A stretch of DNA of 32,702 nucleotides from Actinomycetota bacterium (lineage in GTDB: Bacteria > Actinomycetota > Actinomycetes > Actinomycetales > Kineosporiaceae), in assembly GCA_030837345.1 (NCBI GenBank), contig JAUPKQ010000225.1, forward strand, positions 1 to 32,702. Direction: 5' to 3'. The position numbers and the translations under genes were made by a program. Below are positions 1-9,207 of the stretch, piece after piece. Numbering within the stretch: the first letter of the stretch is position 1; each line of letters starts with the position of its first letter. The notes beneath the pieces were generated by a model that worked only from the letters and a program-made list of their open reading frames with translations, did not search any database and was not told where the DNA came from.

Positions 1-86
1 ACCGCCCGCTCGGCGATGACGGATGTCCCGTCGTGCAGCGCGGCGGTGACCGTGGCGCCGGAGGTGTCCAGGGCGAGCAGCAACAT
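1..86 (-). CDS. tsaB: TsaB, tRNA t6A biosynthesis partner protein (5' fragment)
   Basis: Only the first 28 codons lie in the window; the gene runs off the left edge. The N-terminus reads MLLLALDTSGATVTAAL, the typical opening of the ASKHA-fold protein TsaB (YeaZ), which pairs with TsaD and TsaE to make threonylcarbamoyl-adenosine at position 37 of ANN-decoding tRNAs in the cytoplasm. Its ATG overlaps the tsaE TGA stop as ATGA, so the two are probably translationally coupled. Co-localisation with tsaE makes the assignment firm despite the short fragment. rimI and tsaD often follow in this gene order but cannot be seen here. Confidence 0.85.
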   Translation of the reverse strand, partial: MLLLALDTSGATVTAALHDGTSVIAERA

Positions 87-670
87 CAGTTCCCCTCGGG
101 GTTCCCGGCGGGCCGGGGATCGGGTCGCGTCGGCGACGGGCCGGGCCCGACCCGTGACAGGTCGGTTCCCTCCCAGCGCGGGCCGACGGCGGTCAGGCGC
201 ACCCGCCGGACTTCGTCACCGTCCAGGGAAGCGTCCAGGGAACCGCCGGAAGGATCGGCCCGCCCCTGGTCCTCCCCGCGCGGCCGGATCAGGCGGATCT
301 CCAGGCGGCTGCCCGCGAGGTCCTCGACGAGGCCCGTCCCCCACTCGACGACGGTGACCGAGTCCGCGAGAGAGGTGTCGAGGTCGAGGTCGTCGACCTC
401 GACGAGCGACCCGAGCCGGTAGGCGTCGACGTGGACCAGGCCAGGACCGCCCGCGGACGAGGGATGTTCCCGGGCGATGACGAAGGTCGGGCTGGTCACC
501 GCGCCACGGACCCCGAGGCCGACGCCGATCCCCTGGGTGAGTGTCGTCTTGCCCGCACCGAGGTCGCCGGTGAGCAGGACGAGGTCCCCGGGCTCCAGGA
601 CCGTGGCGAGCCGTTCTCCCGTCGCGCGCATACCGGCGGCCGTGCGCACCTCGAACTCGACGGACCCCAT
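86..670 (-). CDS. tsaE: TsaE, tRNA t6A biosynthesis ATPase
   Basis: Encodes 194 residues. TsaE is the small ATPase that regenerates the TsaB-TsaD complex during t6A37 tRNA modification. The sequence shows a P-loop GDLGAGKTT at residues 35-43, the family motif SPTF near residue 60, the HVDAYRL segment, and the VVEWG box near residue 108. The core ends near residue 135. The remaining 60 residues are a polar, Pro/Arg/Gly-rich tail not typical of the minimal family (about 150 residues), so the C-terminus may be disordered. It starts 2 bases after the alpha/beta-hydrolase stop and overlaps tsaB by ATGA, placing it in one operon with alr and the nicotinamide-repair gene. Confidence 0.93.
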   Translation of the reverse strand: MGSVEFEVRTAAGMRATGERLATVLEPGDLVLLTGDLGAGKTTLTQGIGVGLGVRGAVTSPTFVIAREHPSSAGGPGLVHVDAYRLGSLVEVDDLDLDTSLADSVTVVEWGTGLVEDLAGSRLEIRLIRPRGEDQGRADPSGGSLDASLDGDEVRRVRLTAVGPRWEGTDLSRVGPGPSPTRPDPRPAGNPEGN

Positions 671-672
671 GG

Positions 673-1848
673 TCAGGCCGCCCCGTCATGCCGGTGGTGA
701 CGCAGGGACGTGACGGTGCGGCGGACCGACGGCAGCAGGCGGCCGTGGTGATGGCCGGAGTCGAGGGACCGGACCGACCGCTCGATCAGCTCCGTGAGGT
801 GGCCCGTGACCACCTCCGGGTGCTCCAGCATGATCAGATGCCCCCCGTCACGGACGACGACGTGCTCGGCGTGCGGCAGCAGCTCGACGATGGCGACACT
901 GTGCGACGACGGGGTCATCAGATCATGGTCGCCGACGATGACGAGGACCTCCCGTCCGAGCAGGGCGGCCAGGGCTTGGCGCCTGTCGTGGTCGGAGAAC
1001 GTCGGCAGGAAGTCCCCGATCACTCCGAGCTGTGTCCCGGAGATCATCGCCCCCGTGAACCGCAGCAGTTCCCGGGAGACCGGCGAGCCGAACGAGTAGT
1101 GCCGCACGAACACGGCCTCGATCTCGCTGCCGAGGCGCCGCCCCTGCTCGACGAGCCGCGGGACCCGTGTCAGGACCCGGAGGGTTCCCGGGGCGAGTTG
1201 CTGCACGAGACGGCCGAGCGGGGTGAGCCCGAAGTCGACGTCGCTGAGTCCGCCCGCGCTCGTCGACACGAGACCGACGCCGAGAACACGCTCGGTGAAC
1301 AGCTCGGGCCGCTGATCCGCGAGTGCCATAATCGTCATTCCGCCCATCGAGTGGCCGACGAGCACGAGCGGGCCGGCGGGGGCGACGGCGTCCAGGACGG
1401 CACCGAGGTCGGAGCCCACCTGGTCGATCGTGGCGGACCCGAGCGGTCCGGTCCCGGACCGGCCGTGGCCCCGCTGGTCCCAGAGGACGAGCCGGTAGCG
1501 GCCGCGCAGTGCCTTCCGCTGGAAATGCCACGAGTCCATGCTCAACGCGTAACCGTGGCAGAGGACGACGGTGAGCGGAGGGTGAGACCCGCCGGAGTGC
1601 GCGGGATCGGGCTCCTCGACCTCGACGTGCAGGATCGTCCCGTCGTCCGCGGTGACCTCGGTCCCCGGGATGTGCACCTCGCCGTAGTCCTCGTCGTCCT
1701 TCCCCGGGCGGATGCCGAGCTGCGGCAGGACGGGTCGCCCACCGGCGAGCCGGTCGGCCGCGACGCCGACGGCCGCCCCCGCCCCGGCGACGGCCAGACC
1801 CACTCCGAGCGAGATCAGCCCCGCCCTGGCCCAGGGATGCTCGTTCAC
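673..1848 (-). CDS. alpha/beta-hydrolase, membrane-anchored or exported
   Basis: Encodes 391 residues from a GTG that overlaps the alr TGA (GTGA), with GAGGAG upstream. Residues 8-36 form a Gly/Ala-rich hydrophobic segment, either an N-terminal membrane anchor or an uncleaved signal. The hydrolase domain follows: oxyanion-loop HGYALSMDSW near residue 99, the WDQRGHGRS strand near 123, a GHSMGG nucleophile elbow with Ser167, the acid in VGDHDLMTP (Asp309), and His337 in DGGHL. The complete triad suggests an active enzyme, but the substrate is unknown. A hydrolase at this position between alr and tsaE is recurrent in actinobacterial genomes (recalled, not checked). The frame is open far upstream, but that part is antisense noise over alr. 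Confidence 0.85.
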   Translation of the reverse strand: MNEHPWARAGLISLGVGLAVAGAGAAVGVAADRLAGGRPVLPQLGIRPGKDDEDYGEVHIPGTEVTADDGTILHVEVEEPDPAHSGGSHPPLTVVLCHGYALSMDSWHFQRKALRGRYRLVLWDQRGHGRSGTGPLGSATIDQVGSDLGAVLDAVAPAGPLVLVGHSMGGMTIMALADQRPELFTERVLGVGLVSTSAGGLSDVDFGLTPLGRLVQQLAPGTLRVLTRVPRLVEQGRRLGSEIEAVFVRHYSFGSPVSRELLRFTGAMISGTQLGVIGDFLPTFSDHDRRQALAALLGREVLVIVGDHDLMTPSSHSVAIVELLPHAEHVVVRDGGHLIMLEHPEVVTGHLTELIERSVRSLDSGHHHGRLLPSVRRTVTSLRHHRHDGAA

Positions 1849-3071
1849 CGCGGCTCCTCCTTCGGCAGCACATCCTCCGGTGACCCGCCACCGACGTAGT
1901 GCCTCGGGACACGGGCTCCCAGACGGGTGACGATCTCGTAGCTGATGGTTCCGCAGGCGTCGGCCCAGTCCAAGGCCGTGGGCTCGCCACCGGTGCCCGG
2001 GCCGAAGAGGACGGCGACGTCGCCCACCCGGACGGCGTCCGTCAGGCCGTCGAGGTCCAGGACGACCTGGTCCATGCAGACACGCCCGGCGATCACTCTG
2101 CGGCGTCCCCCGAGCAGGACGGGCCCGGACCCGCTCGCGTGCCGGGGAAGCCCGTCGCCGTAGCCGAGAGGCAGCAGGGCGAGGGTGGTCGCGGTCGAGG
2201 TGACGTGCGTGAGGCCGTACGAGACGCCCTGGCCCTCGGGGACGTCCTTGACCATCACGACCCGGCTCACCAGCGACATGGCGGGCCGGAGGCCGAGCTC
2301 GGCGCTCGTCGCGAGATCGGGCATGGGGCTCAGACCGTAGACGGCGAGACCCGGCCGGACGGCGTCGAACCGGGCGTCCGGGAGCGCGAGGGTCGCCGCG
2401 GAGTTGGCGAGGTGCCGCAGGGTCAACTTGGCCCCGGCCCGCTGGACGAGCTCGACGGCGTCGGTGAACTGGGTGATCTGCGCCGACACCGAGGGGTGGG
2501 TGGGTGCGTCCGCGAAGGCGAGGTGGGAGAAGATCCCGACCACCTCGACGAGACCTTCGGCCTGGTGGCGGAGGGCGGCCGCGATCAGGTCGGGCAGGTC
2601 CGCGGGCAGGCAGCCATTGCGCCCGAGACCCGTGTCGATCTTGAGGTGCAGGCGGGCGGGCACACCCGTCGTCCGTGCCGCGGCGGCGGCCTCCTCCAGC
2701 GTCCACAGCGCGCTGATCCCCAGATCGACCCCGGCCGCCACCGCCTCGGTGAAGCGGTCCCCCGGCACGAGCAGCCAGGCGAGGACCGGTTCGGTGATCC
2801 CCGCGGCCCGCAGCGCCAGGGCCTCTGACAGCAGGGCGACCCCCAGCCAGCCCGCTCCCCCGCGGAGGGCGGCGCGGGCGGTCGGGACCATGCCGTGCCC
2901 GTAGCCGTCCGCCTTGACGACGGCGATGACCGCCGCGTCACCCGCCACGAGGCTCAGGGATCGGACATTCTCCTCGATCGCGTCGAGATCGACGATCGCG
3001 CACGCGGCGATCCCGGGCGGCATCCGCCCCTCGGACGTGATCTCCTGCGGGACGGTCTGTGCCTTCGTCAC
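1845..3071 (-). CDS. alr: Alanine racemase
   Basis: A 408-residue PLP-dependent fold-type III racemase that converts L-alanine to D-alanine for peptidoglycan. The PLP lysine is Lys53 in VVKADGYGHG, and the second catalytic base is Tyr285 in GVSYGLTHV. The KIDTGLGRNG motif (near residue 144), RPGLAVYG (near 239) and CMDQ in the C-terminal beta domain are all present. I chose the GTG at 3071 because it overlaps the upstream TGA as GTGA with GGAG before it. An ATG at 3089 would add six residues and has a weaker ribosome site; a later ATG (17th codon) is also possible. It is translationally coupled to the hydrolase downstream. Confidence 0.95.
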   Translation of the reverse strand: MTKAQTVPQEITSEGRMPPGIAACAIVDLDAIEENVRSLSLVAGDAAVIAVVKADGYGHGMVPTARAALRGGAGWLGVALLSEALALRAAGITEPVLAWLLVPGDRFTEAVAAGVDLGISALWTLEEAAAAARTTGVPARLHLKIDTGLGRNGCLPADLPDLIAAALRHQAEGLVEVVGIFSHLAFADAPTHPSVSAQITQFTDAVELVQRAGAKLTLRHLANSAATLALPDARFDAVRPGLAVYGLSPMPDLATSAELGLRPAMSLVSRVVMVKDVPEGQGVSYGLTHVTSTATTLALLPLGYGDGLPRHASGSGPVLLGGRRRVIAGRVCMDQVVLDLDGLTDAVRVGDVAVLFGPGTGGEPTALDWADACGTISYEIVTRLGARVPRHYVGGGSPEDVLPKEEPR

Positions 3072-4594
3072 CGGTCCAGTCTCCAGCATCGGTCCCGGCG
3101 CAGCTCGGCGACCACGTCGGGGACGGCCGCGACGACGTCCCCGGCCACGATCGGAGCGATGCCCCCTCGCGAGGCGAGCGCCGCCGCGCGGGCGTGGGCG
3201 AACGCCGCGACCCCGGCGGCGTCGAACGGATCGAGGCCCGCGGCGAGGAGGGTTCCGGCGATCCCGGCGAGGACGTCGCCCGCACCGGCCGTGGCGAGGA
3301 CGGCCGGGGCGTCCGCCGAGGTCCGGCACCGGCCGTCGGGGGCCGCGATCACCGTGATCGAGCCTTTGAGGAGGACGGTCGTCCCCGTGAGCTCGGCGGC
3401 CCACCGGGCATGGGCGAGCGGCGCGGCCCGGACGTCGTCCGCCGAGGTCGCCCCCACGGACCCGCCCCAGGTTGTCAGGAGCCTGGCGAGTTCCCCGGCG
3501 TGCGGAGTCGTCACGTGCCAGGAGTTCAGCAGGGAACGCGGCCCCGGGCGACTGATCACCTCCAGGGCGCCGGCGTCGACGACCGCCGGCAGGCCTGAGC
3601 CGAGGGCTTCGGCGATCACGGTGTCCTGGCCGTCGCCGGCGCCGGGATCGACACCGCTGCCGAGAACCCAGGCCTGCACCCGCCCCCGGCCGACGACGGC
3701 CTCAGGCCACCGGGCGCGCACCTGGTCGGCGGCCGCCGTGGGACCGGTGTACCGGACCATTCCGGCACCGGCCCGCAGGGCACCGCCGACCGAGAGGACG
3801 GCCGCGCCGGTGTAGGACGCGGAGCCGGCGACGACGCCCACGACCCCGCGCGTGTACTTGTCGTCCTCCGGGCCCGGCCGCGGCCAGAGCCGCGCGGCGT
3901 CGGACCCGGTGATCCTGTCGACGGCGGGGGCCGCCGGCAGGTACGGGCGAAGACCGATGTCGACCAGATGGACCACCCCGGCCGCGCGCGCCGCCGGGGG
4001 GAGCAGCAGGCAGGGCTTGAGGGCACCGAACGTCACCGTGACGTCCGCGCGCACATGCGGGGCCGGGGTGGTCCCGCCGTCCGCGTCGACCCCGCTGGGC
4101 AGGTCGACGGCGACGACGCACGGGCGCCGCGCCACGCCGTCCAGCGCGGCGACGAGGGACGCCGCCGGTTCCCGCAGGCCGGGGGCACCGCCGAGGCCGA
4201 CGATACCGTCGACGACGAGATCGGCACGGGTGAGCAGCTCGCGGGCACGGTCACCGCCGTCCGGGCTCACGACGACCACCCGGGCACCGGCGGCACGCAG
4301 GGCCGTCAGACCTTCCGCGTGCGCCGACCGGGCAAGAAGCAGGGCGTCGACCCGGACACCGCGTCCGGCGAGGCTGCTGCCCGCCCACAGAGCGTCACCG
4401 CCGTTGTTGCCCGCCCCGACGAGCAGGACGACGCGGGAACCGGTGACCCTCCCCCGGCGGGACCGAAGCTCCGCGAGACAGACCGTGGCGAGCCCGGCGG
4501 CGGCCCGCTGCATCAACGCGCCCTCGCTCGCCGCCGCGAGGGCGGCCTCCTCGGCCGCCCGGACCGTGGCGACGTCGTGGGCGATCTCGTTCAC
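3068..4594 (-). CDS. nnr: Bifunctional NAD(P)H-hydrate epimerase / ADP-dependent dehydratase
   Basis: A 508-residue fusion that repairs hydrated NADH and NADPH. The N-terminal YjeF_N epimerase half carries GAGNNGGD (residues 60-67) and VDLPSGVD (163-170). The C-terminal ribokinase-like dehydratase half starts near residue 240 and has GVVGVVAGS (250-258), TPHAGELARL (363-372), LLKGS (408-412) and the catalytic AGAGD with Asp440. The glycine usually following NNGGD is alanine here, a mild variation. GTG start, 4 bases after the acpS stop; the stop overlaps the alr start. The sequence shows no separate promoter, so it is likely cotranscribed with acpS and alr. Confidence 0.93.
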   Translation of the reverse strand: MNEIAHDVATVRAAEEAALAAASEGALMQRAAAGLATVCLAELRSRRGRVTGSRVVLLVGAGNNGGDALWAGSSLAGRGVRVDALLLARSAHAEGLTALRAAGARVVVVSPDGGDRARELLTRADLVVDGIVGLGGAPGLREPAASLVAALDGVARRPCVVAVDLPSGVDADGGTTPAPHVRADVTVTFGALKPCLLLPPAARAAGVVHLVDIGLRPYLPAAPAVDRITGSDAARLWPRPGPEDDKYTRGVVGVVAGSASYTGAAVLSVGGALRAGAGMVRYTGPTAAADQVRARWPEAVVGRGRVQAWVLGSGVDPGAGDGQDTVIAEALGSGLPAVVDAGALEVISRPGPRSLLNSWHVTTPHAGELARLLTTWGGSVGATSADDVRAAPLAHARWAAELTGTTVLLKGSITVIAAPDGRCRTSADAPAVLATAGAGDVLAGIAGTLLAAGLDPFDAAGVAAFAHARAAALASRGGIAPIVAGDVVAAVPDVVAELRRDRCWRLDR

Positions 4595-4598
4595 CCGC

Positions 4599-4967
4599 TC
4601 ACGCCCGGCCCGGATCGGCCCGCTCGGCGACGACGACCGCGCTGGCGATCCCCGCGTCGTGGGACAAGGAGAGGTGGAACCGCTCCACGCCCAGTTCCGC
4701 CGCCCGGGCCGCCACCGTGCCGGTCACCTCCAGCCGTGGAGCCCCGTTCGGCTCCCGCACGACGGTGACGTCGGTCCAGCGCAGGCCCACCGGGGCGCCG
4801 AGCGCCTTCGCGATCGCCTCCTTCGCGGCGAACCGGGCGGCGAGGCTCTGGGCGGGCAGGCCCTGCTCCGACTCCGTGAACAGCCGCGCGGCGAGCCCCG
4901 GGCTGCGGGCGAGTTGCCGTTCGAACCTGGCGATGTCGACGACGTCGATCCCGACCCCCGCGATCAC
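4599..4967 (-). CDS. acpS: Holo-[acyl-carrier-protein] synthase
   Basis: A 122-residue phosphopantetheinyl transferase of the AcpS type. It moves the 4'-phosphopantetheine of coenzyme A onto acyl carrier protein. The two Mg-binding acidic residues are visible: Asp8 in GIDVVD and Glu50 in [12 protein letters not shown]. The SLSHD motif is near residue 99. The length is normal for this trimeric family. It starts with GTG, 31 bases after the glmS stop. A coenzyme A-making enzyme, coaA, lies 3 kb away on the other strand, so CoA supply and CoA use are neighbours. Confidence 0.95.
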   Translation of the reverse strand: MIAGVGIDVVDIARFERQLARSPGLAARLFTESEQGLPAQSLAARFAAKEAIAKALGAPVGLRWTDVTVVREPNGAPRLEVTGTVAARAAELGVERFHLSLSHDAGIASAVVVAERADPGRA

Positions 4968-4998
4968 GATGCAGAGCCTGTCACGTCCGGTGGTCCGA

Positions 4999-6855
4999 CT
5001 ACTCGACCGTGACGGATTTGGCCAGGTTGCGGGGCTGGTCGACGTCCAGGCCCTTCGCGGTGGCGAGCTCGCAGGCGAAGACCTGGAGCGGGACGACCGT
5101 CACGAGAGGGGCGAGCAGGGTGGGGGTCGGGGGGATCCAGATCACGTCGTCCGCGTAGGGCACGACGTCCTCGTCGCCCTCCTCGGCGATGACGATCGTC
5201 CGGGCTCCACGCGCGTTGATCTCCTGGATGTTGGAGACGACCTTGCTGTGCAGGACATCCCGGTTACGCGGCGAGGGGACGATGACGAACACCGGCTGGC
5301 CGGGCTCGATCAGGGCGATCGGGCCGTGCTTGAGCTCACCGGCGGCGAAACCCTCGGCGTGGATGTAGGCGATCTCCTTCAGCTTGAGCGCGCCCTCCAT
5401 CGCGACGGGATACCCGACGTGACGGCCGAGGAAGAGGACCGAGCGGGTGTCGGCCATCCAGCGAGCCATCGCGCGGACCTGCCCGATGCCGTCCAGCACC
5501 TTCTGGATCTTCTCGGGCATCGCCTGGAGCTGCCCCATGATCTCGCTGATCTCGTCGGCGAACTTGTTGCCCCGAAGCTGTGCCAGGTAGAGCCCGAGCA
5601 GGTAACACGCGGTGATCTGGGCGAGGAACGCCTTGGTCGACGCGACAGCGATCTCCGGACCGGCGTGGGTGTAGAGCGCGGCGTCGGACTCGCGGGGAAT
5701 CGTCGATCCGTAGGTGTTGCAGACGGCGACGACCCTGGCACCCTGCTCGCGCGCGTGCCGGACGGCCATGATCGTGTCCATCGTCTCGCCGGACTGGGAC
5801 ACCGCCACGACCAGGGTCTTCTCATTCACCACCGGGTCGCGGTACCGGAACTCGTGGGCGAGCTCGACCTCGCACGGGATCCGGCACCAGTGCTCGATGG
5901 CGTACCTGGCCACCTGGCCCGCGTACGAGGCCGTCCCACAGGCGATGATCACAATCTTGTCGATGCTGCGCAGGACGGTCTCGTCGATGTGCAACTCGTC
6001 GAGCACGAGACGCCCAGAGGGATCGACGCGGCCACGCAGGGTGTCCGCGACGGCTTGCGGCTGCTCGTTGATCTCCTTCGCCATGAAGCTCGGGAAGCCA
6101 CCCTTCTCGGCGGCCGCCGCGTCCCAGTCGACGTGGAAGTGGACGCCGTCGGCGGGGACACCGTCGAAGTCGGTGATCGAGACCGAGGACGCCGTGATCG
6201 TCACGACCTGGTCCTGGCCCATCTCGATCGCTTCCCGCGTGTGCCCGATGAAGGCGGCGACGTCGGATCCGAGGTAGTTCGCGCCGTCCCCGAGCCCGAC
6301 GACGAGGGGGGAGTTACGACGGGCCGCGACCACCGTGCCGGGGACGTCGGCGTGCACGGCCAGCAGGGTGAAGGCCCCCTCCAGGCTGCGGGCGACGGCA
6401 CACATCGCGGCGGGCAGATCGCCGGTCTCCGCATAGGCCTTCGCCAGCAGGTGGGCCGCGACCTCGGTGTCGGTCTGGCTGGCGAACCCGACCCCGTCGG
6501 TGAGGAGCCCGGCCTTCAGCGAGGCGAAGTTCTCGATGATCCCGTTGTGGATGACGGCGACGGTCCCGTCACCGCCCAGGTGGGGATGGGCGTTGGCGTC
6601 GGTGGGGGCGCCGTGCGTCGCCCACCGGGTGTGGCCGATACCCGTGACCGACGGGGGCAGCGGGTCCTCGTCCAGGAACTCGACCAGCCGCGCGAGCTTG
6701 CCCGCCTTCTTGGCGGTGACCAGCCGTCCGTCCGTCTGGAGCGCGACGCCCGCCGAGTCGTATCCCCGGTACTCCAGGCGCCGCAGTCCCTCAAGGACGA
6801 CATCCTGGGCCTGAGGACCCGCCGCCGTGCCTGCGTACCCAACGATTCCGCACAT
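4999..6855 (-). CDS. glmS: Glutamine--fructose-6-phosphate aminotransferase (isomerizing)
   Basis: Encodes 618 residues, the first enzyme of the UDP-GlcNAc route, making glucosamine-6-phosphate from fructose-6-phosphate and glutamine. Met-Cys-Gly-Ile opens the class II amidotransferase domain, with Cys2 as nucleophile. GHTRWATHG, the HNGIIEN box and the TDTE motif follow. Two SIS sugar-isomerase domains follow, with SQSGETMDT near residue 354 and [13 protein letters not shown] near 495. The C-terminus ends [11 protein letters not shown], the family signature. No glmS ribozyme structure is evident upstream. A TACGCT box 7 bases before ATG could be a -10 element giving a leaderless mRNA (weak evidence). 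Confidence 0.97.
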   Translation of the reverse strand: MCGIVGYAGTAAGPQAQDVVLEGLRRLEYRGYDSAGVALQTDGRLVTAKKAGKLARLVEFLDEDPLPPSVTGIGHTRWATHGAPTDANAHPHLGGDGTVAVIHNGIIENFASLKAGLLTDGVGFASQTDTEVAAHLLAKAYAETGDLPAAMCAVARSLEGAFTLLAVHADVPGTVVAARRNSPLVVGLGDGANYLGSDVAAFIGHTREAIEMGQDQVVTITASSVSITDFDGVPADGVHFHVDWDAAAAEKGGFPSFMAKEINEQPQAVADTLRGRVDPSGRLVLDELHIDETVLRSIDKIVIIACGTASYAGQVARYAIEHWCRIPCEVELAHEFRYRDPVVNEKTLVVAVSQSGETMDTIMAVRHAREQGARVVAVCNTYGSTIPRESDAALYTHAGPEIAVASTKAFLAQITACYLLGLYLAQLRGNKFADEISEIMGQLQAMPEKIQKVLDGIGQVRAMARWMADTRSVLFLGRHVGYPVAMEGALKLKEIAYIHAEGFAAGELKHGPIALIEPGQPVFVIVPSPRNRDVLHSKVVSNIQEINARGARTIVIAEEGDEDVVPYADDVIWIPPTPTLLAPLVTVVPLQVFACELATAKGLDVDQPRNLAKSVTVE

Positions 6856-6953
6856 GGGGACCAGCGTATCGGCCGCTCCCGAACGCCCGGTAGCACCACA
6901 CGAGGCGCCGAGGCGCCAGCCATCGAGCCGCCCTCGCGCGAGCAGCCCACACG

Positions 6954-6988
6954 CGAGGGGCCCGTCCGCGCGACGGACGGGCCCCTCG
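6954..6988 (-). terminator. Terminator hairpin after chitosanase
   Basis: A perfect 15-bp inverted repeat (arms 6954-6968 and 6974-6988, 5-nt loop) lies 10 bases beyond the chitosanase stop. No U-tract follows, which is common for high-GC actinobacterial terminators. It separates chitosanase transcription from glmS. Confidence 0.85.
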
Positions 6989-6997
6989 GACCGGTGA

Positions 6998-7852
6998 TCA
7001 GGAGAGAATCTCGAACTGATCGCCGTATACGGCCCACTTCAGAGGTGGGTTGAGATCCAGGTTCCCGTTCTTGAGGAAGACCCGTTGGGCGGTGTCCACG
7101 CGGCTCGTGTCGGAGTGGGCCTCCTCAGCGCGCATGGCATCCGCCCGGACGTCGAGGAAGGCGTTCAGGTAGGCGGTCTCGTCGCCGCCCTCGGACGGCG
7201 GGTCGGCCTTGTCGAGCGCCGCGGCCCGGATCCCGCCGAACGAATCCGAGCTCTCACCGGGCCCGTGCATGACGATGGCGTCGTAGTAGATGAACTGGCC
7301 CAAGGCGTTCAGACCGTCCGCCTTGGCCTGATTGACGGCCGGGTCGAAGTACATCGAATCCCGCAGATCGTCCTGGGCCTTCGTGAACTCCGCCGTCGCC
7401 GCCGCAGCCTTCCACGCCTGGGGGTACCCGTCGAGCCCGGCGTGCGAGGACGAGCCGTCGACCTTCCGCAGTGCCGGGAGGTACCTGGCGAGGGGGTTGT
7501 CCGGTACCCGGCTCGTGTAGAGCGTGACGAGTTCCAGGGCGTCCCCGGTCCCGGTCGTGAACCCGATGATGCCGGAGGTGTAGCCGCGTCCGTCCCCGAT
7601 GTCCTCGATGTAGGAGTACTGGGCCTTCCAGTCGAGGGAGGAGTTCTCCGCGCTCGACACCAGCTTCATCGCGATCTCCTTGCGCGCCGGGTCGCTGAGG
7701 TCGGACCGGGAACCCTGCGTGGAGACCTCTGTGGTCGAGGAGGCGGCGGCCTGGGGCGCGGCGGCCTGGGACAGCGACGGGACGGCGACCGCGATCCCTC
7801 CGGCGAGGACGGCGACTGTCGCGACGGAGGCGACGCGGGACGGCAGGTACAT
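6998..7852 (-). CDS. csn: Secreted chitosanase, glycoside hydrolase family 46
   Basis: A 284-residue endo-chitosanase that cleaves beta-1,4 glucosamine links in chitosan outside the cell. Residues 1-30 look like a signal peptide: MYLPSR, a hydrophobic stretch, then SLSQAAA as a probable cleavage zone. The catalytic pair aligns with Glu22/Asp40 of the Streptomyces N174 enzyme: Glu69 in SSAENSS and Asp87 in [10 protein letters not shown]. The conserved [16 protein letters not shown] and [11 protein letters not shown] blocks are intact, so it should be active. The ATG at 7852 is chosen over upstream possibilities because it begins the signal peptide and has GGAG upstream. It is monocistronic, ends at a strong terminator, and diverges from coaA. 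Confidence 0.95.
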   Translation of the reverse strand: MYLPSRVASVATVAVLAGGIAVAVPSLSQAAAPQAAASSTTEVSTQGSRSDLSDPARKEIAMKLVSSAENSSLDWKAQYSYIEDIGDGRGYTSGIIGFTTGTGDALELVTLYTSRVPDNPLARYLPALRKVDGSSSHAGLDGYPQAWKAAAATAEFTKAQDDLRDSMYFDPAVNQAKADGLNALGQFIYYDAIVMHGPGESSDSFGGIRAAALDKADPPSEGGDETAYLNAFLDVRADAMRAEEAHSDTSRVDTAQRVFLKNGNLDLNPPLKWAVYGDQFEILS

Positions 7853-8155
7853 GGCGACTCCAGAAGACCCCGGGAACGAACCGGGCCGATCGGACTCCGG
7901 CCTCACCCACCTTGGCCGGGATCACCTGAAGGTGGTCTTATGTCAGGCTTGTCTTTCGCCCAGGCGTTGATCGAGCCACCGGGGACACCCTCCGGACGTC
8001 CTCGCCGAAGTCCCCTGACGCGCGACCCGGACCGCTGCTTCCGGCGCTCCCGGCGGACCAGGCAGAATGCCACGGTGCGAGTGCCCGCGAAGTCGCAGGA
8101 GAACGCCCCCCGCAGGCGCCGCCCGGTGCCACGCGATCCCCATCGGGAGAACCCG
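7853..8155. promoter_or_regulatory. Divergent intergenic region chitosanase / coaA
   Basis: About 300 bases without a gene. It holds CCACCTT (7907-7913) and AAGGTGG (7929-7935), a perfect 7-bp inverted repeat, and inside it the dyad CACCTGAAGGTG (7923-7934), which extends imperfectly to 18 bp. These sit 70-83 bases before the chitosanase start and could be an operator. A TAAGAC box for the minus strand lies just upstream of them (weak). On the plus strand CAGAAT (8063-8068) resembles a -10 box for coaA. Confidence 0.45.
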
Positions 8156-9100
8156 ATGGCCCGTCTCGTCGGCTCTCCCTTCGTGGAACTCGACAGGCCC
8201 GCCTGGAGCCGGCTGCGGGAGAACACCCCCCTGACGCTCACCGAGAACGACCTCCAGCGGCTGCGCGGTCTCGGTGACCTCATCGACCTGACCGAGGTCG
8301 AGGAGGTCTACCTCCCGCTCAGCCGGCTGATCGACCTCTATGTCGCGGGAACGGACCATCTGCACAACGCCACCTCGACCTTCCTCGGCGAGGCGCCCGC
8401 ACGGACTCCGTTCGTCATCGGGATCGCCGGCTCCGTCGCGGTCGGCAAGTCGACGACCGCCCGGATCCTGCGGGAGCTGCTCAGCCGCTGGTCCCACACC
8501 CCGCGGGTGGAACTGATCACGACGGACGGCTTCCTGCTCCCCAACGCCGAGCTCACCCGCCGTGGCCTGATGCACCGCAAGGGGTTCCCCGAGTCGTACG
8601 ACCGGAGGCGGCTGCTGCGGTTCGTCAGCGACGTCAAGTCGGGGGTCCCGGAGGTGCGGGCCCCGGACTACAGCCACCTGACGTACGACATCGTCCCGGG
8701 GGGGGAGGTCGTCGTCCGATCGCCCGACGTCCTGATCGTCGAAGGACTCAACGTCCTCCAGCCGACCCGGCCGCGCGCCGACGGCCGGACAGGGCTGTCG
8801 GTGAGCGACTTCTTCGACTTCTCGATCTACGTCGACGCCCGGACGGAAGATGTGCGCAGCTGGTACGTCCAGCGTTTCCTGCGGCTGCGGGAGACGGCGT
8901 TCAGCAGGCCGGAGTCGTATTTCCACCGCTATGCCTCACTGAGCGACGACGAGGCGGTCCTGCGGGCGGAACAGATCTGGCGCGACATCAACGAGGTCAA
9001 CTTGGTCCAGAATGTGCTGCCCACCCGGGCCCGGGCGACGCTCGTGCTCGCGAAAGGCGCCGACCACACCGTCCGGCGGGTGCGCCTGCGCAAGCTCTGA
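8156..9100 (+). CDS. coaA: Pantothenate kinase, type I (CoaA)
   Basis: A 314-residue kinase phosphorylating pantothenate, the first and controlling step of coenzyme A synthesis. The P-loop [12 protein letters not shown] covers residues 89-100. The typical [33 protein letters not shown] and [10 protein letters not shown] segments follow in order. The length fits prokaryotic type I PanK. The ATG at 8156 has GGGAGAA upstream. An in-frame GTG at 8075, 7 bases after a possible CAGAAT -10 box, would give a leaderless start with a basic 27-residue extension, so the start is not certain. It is the only housekeeping gene on the plus strand in this window. Confidence 0.94.
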   Translation: MARLVGSPFVELDRPAWSRLRENTPLTLTENDLQRLRGLGDLIDLTEVEEVYLPLSRLIDLYVAGTDHLHNATSTFLGEAPARTPFVIGIAGSVAVGKSTTARILRELLSRWSHTPRVELITTDGFLLPNAELTRRGLMHRKGFPESYDRRRLLRFVSDVKSGVPEVRAPDYSHLTYDIVPGGEVVVRSPDVLIVEGLNVLQPTRPRADGRTGLSVSDFFDFSIYVDARTEDVRSWYVQRFLRLRETAFSRPESYFHRYASLSDDEAVLRAEQIWRDINEVNLVQNVLPTRARATLVLAKGADHTVRRVRLRKL

Positions 9101-9102
9101 CG

Positions 9103-9130
9103 GGCCTCTACTGACAGGCCTCAACTGACA
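9103..9130. repeat. 14-bp tandem near-duplicate
   Basis: GGCCTCTACTGACA (9103-9116) is followed directly by GGCCTCAACTGACA (9117-9130), one mismatch, just after the coaA stop. It looks like a local slippage duplication and has no evident function. Confidence 0.7.
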
Positions 9131-9158
9131 GCCCCGGGCGGGAACGCTTCGAACGACG

Positions 9159-9190
9159 AAGGCCCCGGACGGTTGCCGTCCGGGGCCTTT
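9159..9190. terminator. Bidirectional terminator coaA / rpsI
   Basis: Perfect 14-bp stem (arms 9159-9172 and 9176-9189) around a TTG loop, with T residues after the plus-strand arm. It lies between convergent coaA and rpsI, so it probably ends both transcripts. Confidence 0.88.
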
Positions 9191-9207
9191 CGATGATCCG
9201 TGAGGGA

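Noticed and set aside
1849-2706. N-terminal extension of the alpha/beta-hydrolase frame
   Set aside because: It lies over alr in another frame and is Arg/Pro/Gly-rich noise. The GTGA-coupled GTG at 1848 begins the membrane segment.
6840-6950. glmS ribozyme or riboswitch upstream of glmS
   Set aside because: The glmS-chitosanase spacer has no room for the ribozyme core after subtracting the chitosanase terminator, and the ribozyme is known mainly from Firmicutes.
4717-7053. Long plus-strand open frame of 778 codons opposite acpS and glmS
   Set aside because: It is antisense to clearly conserved genes and its composition (Asp/Arg/Val/Gly-rich, no motifs) is what GC-skewed codon positions produce on the opposite strand.
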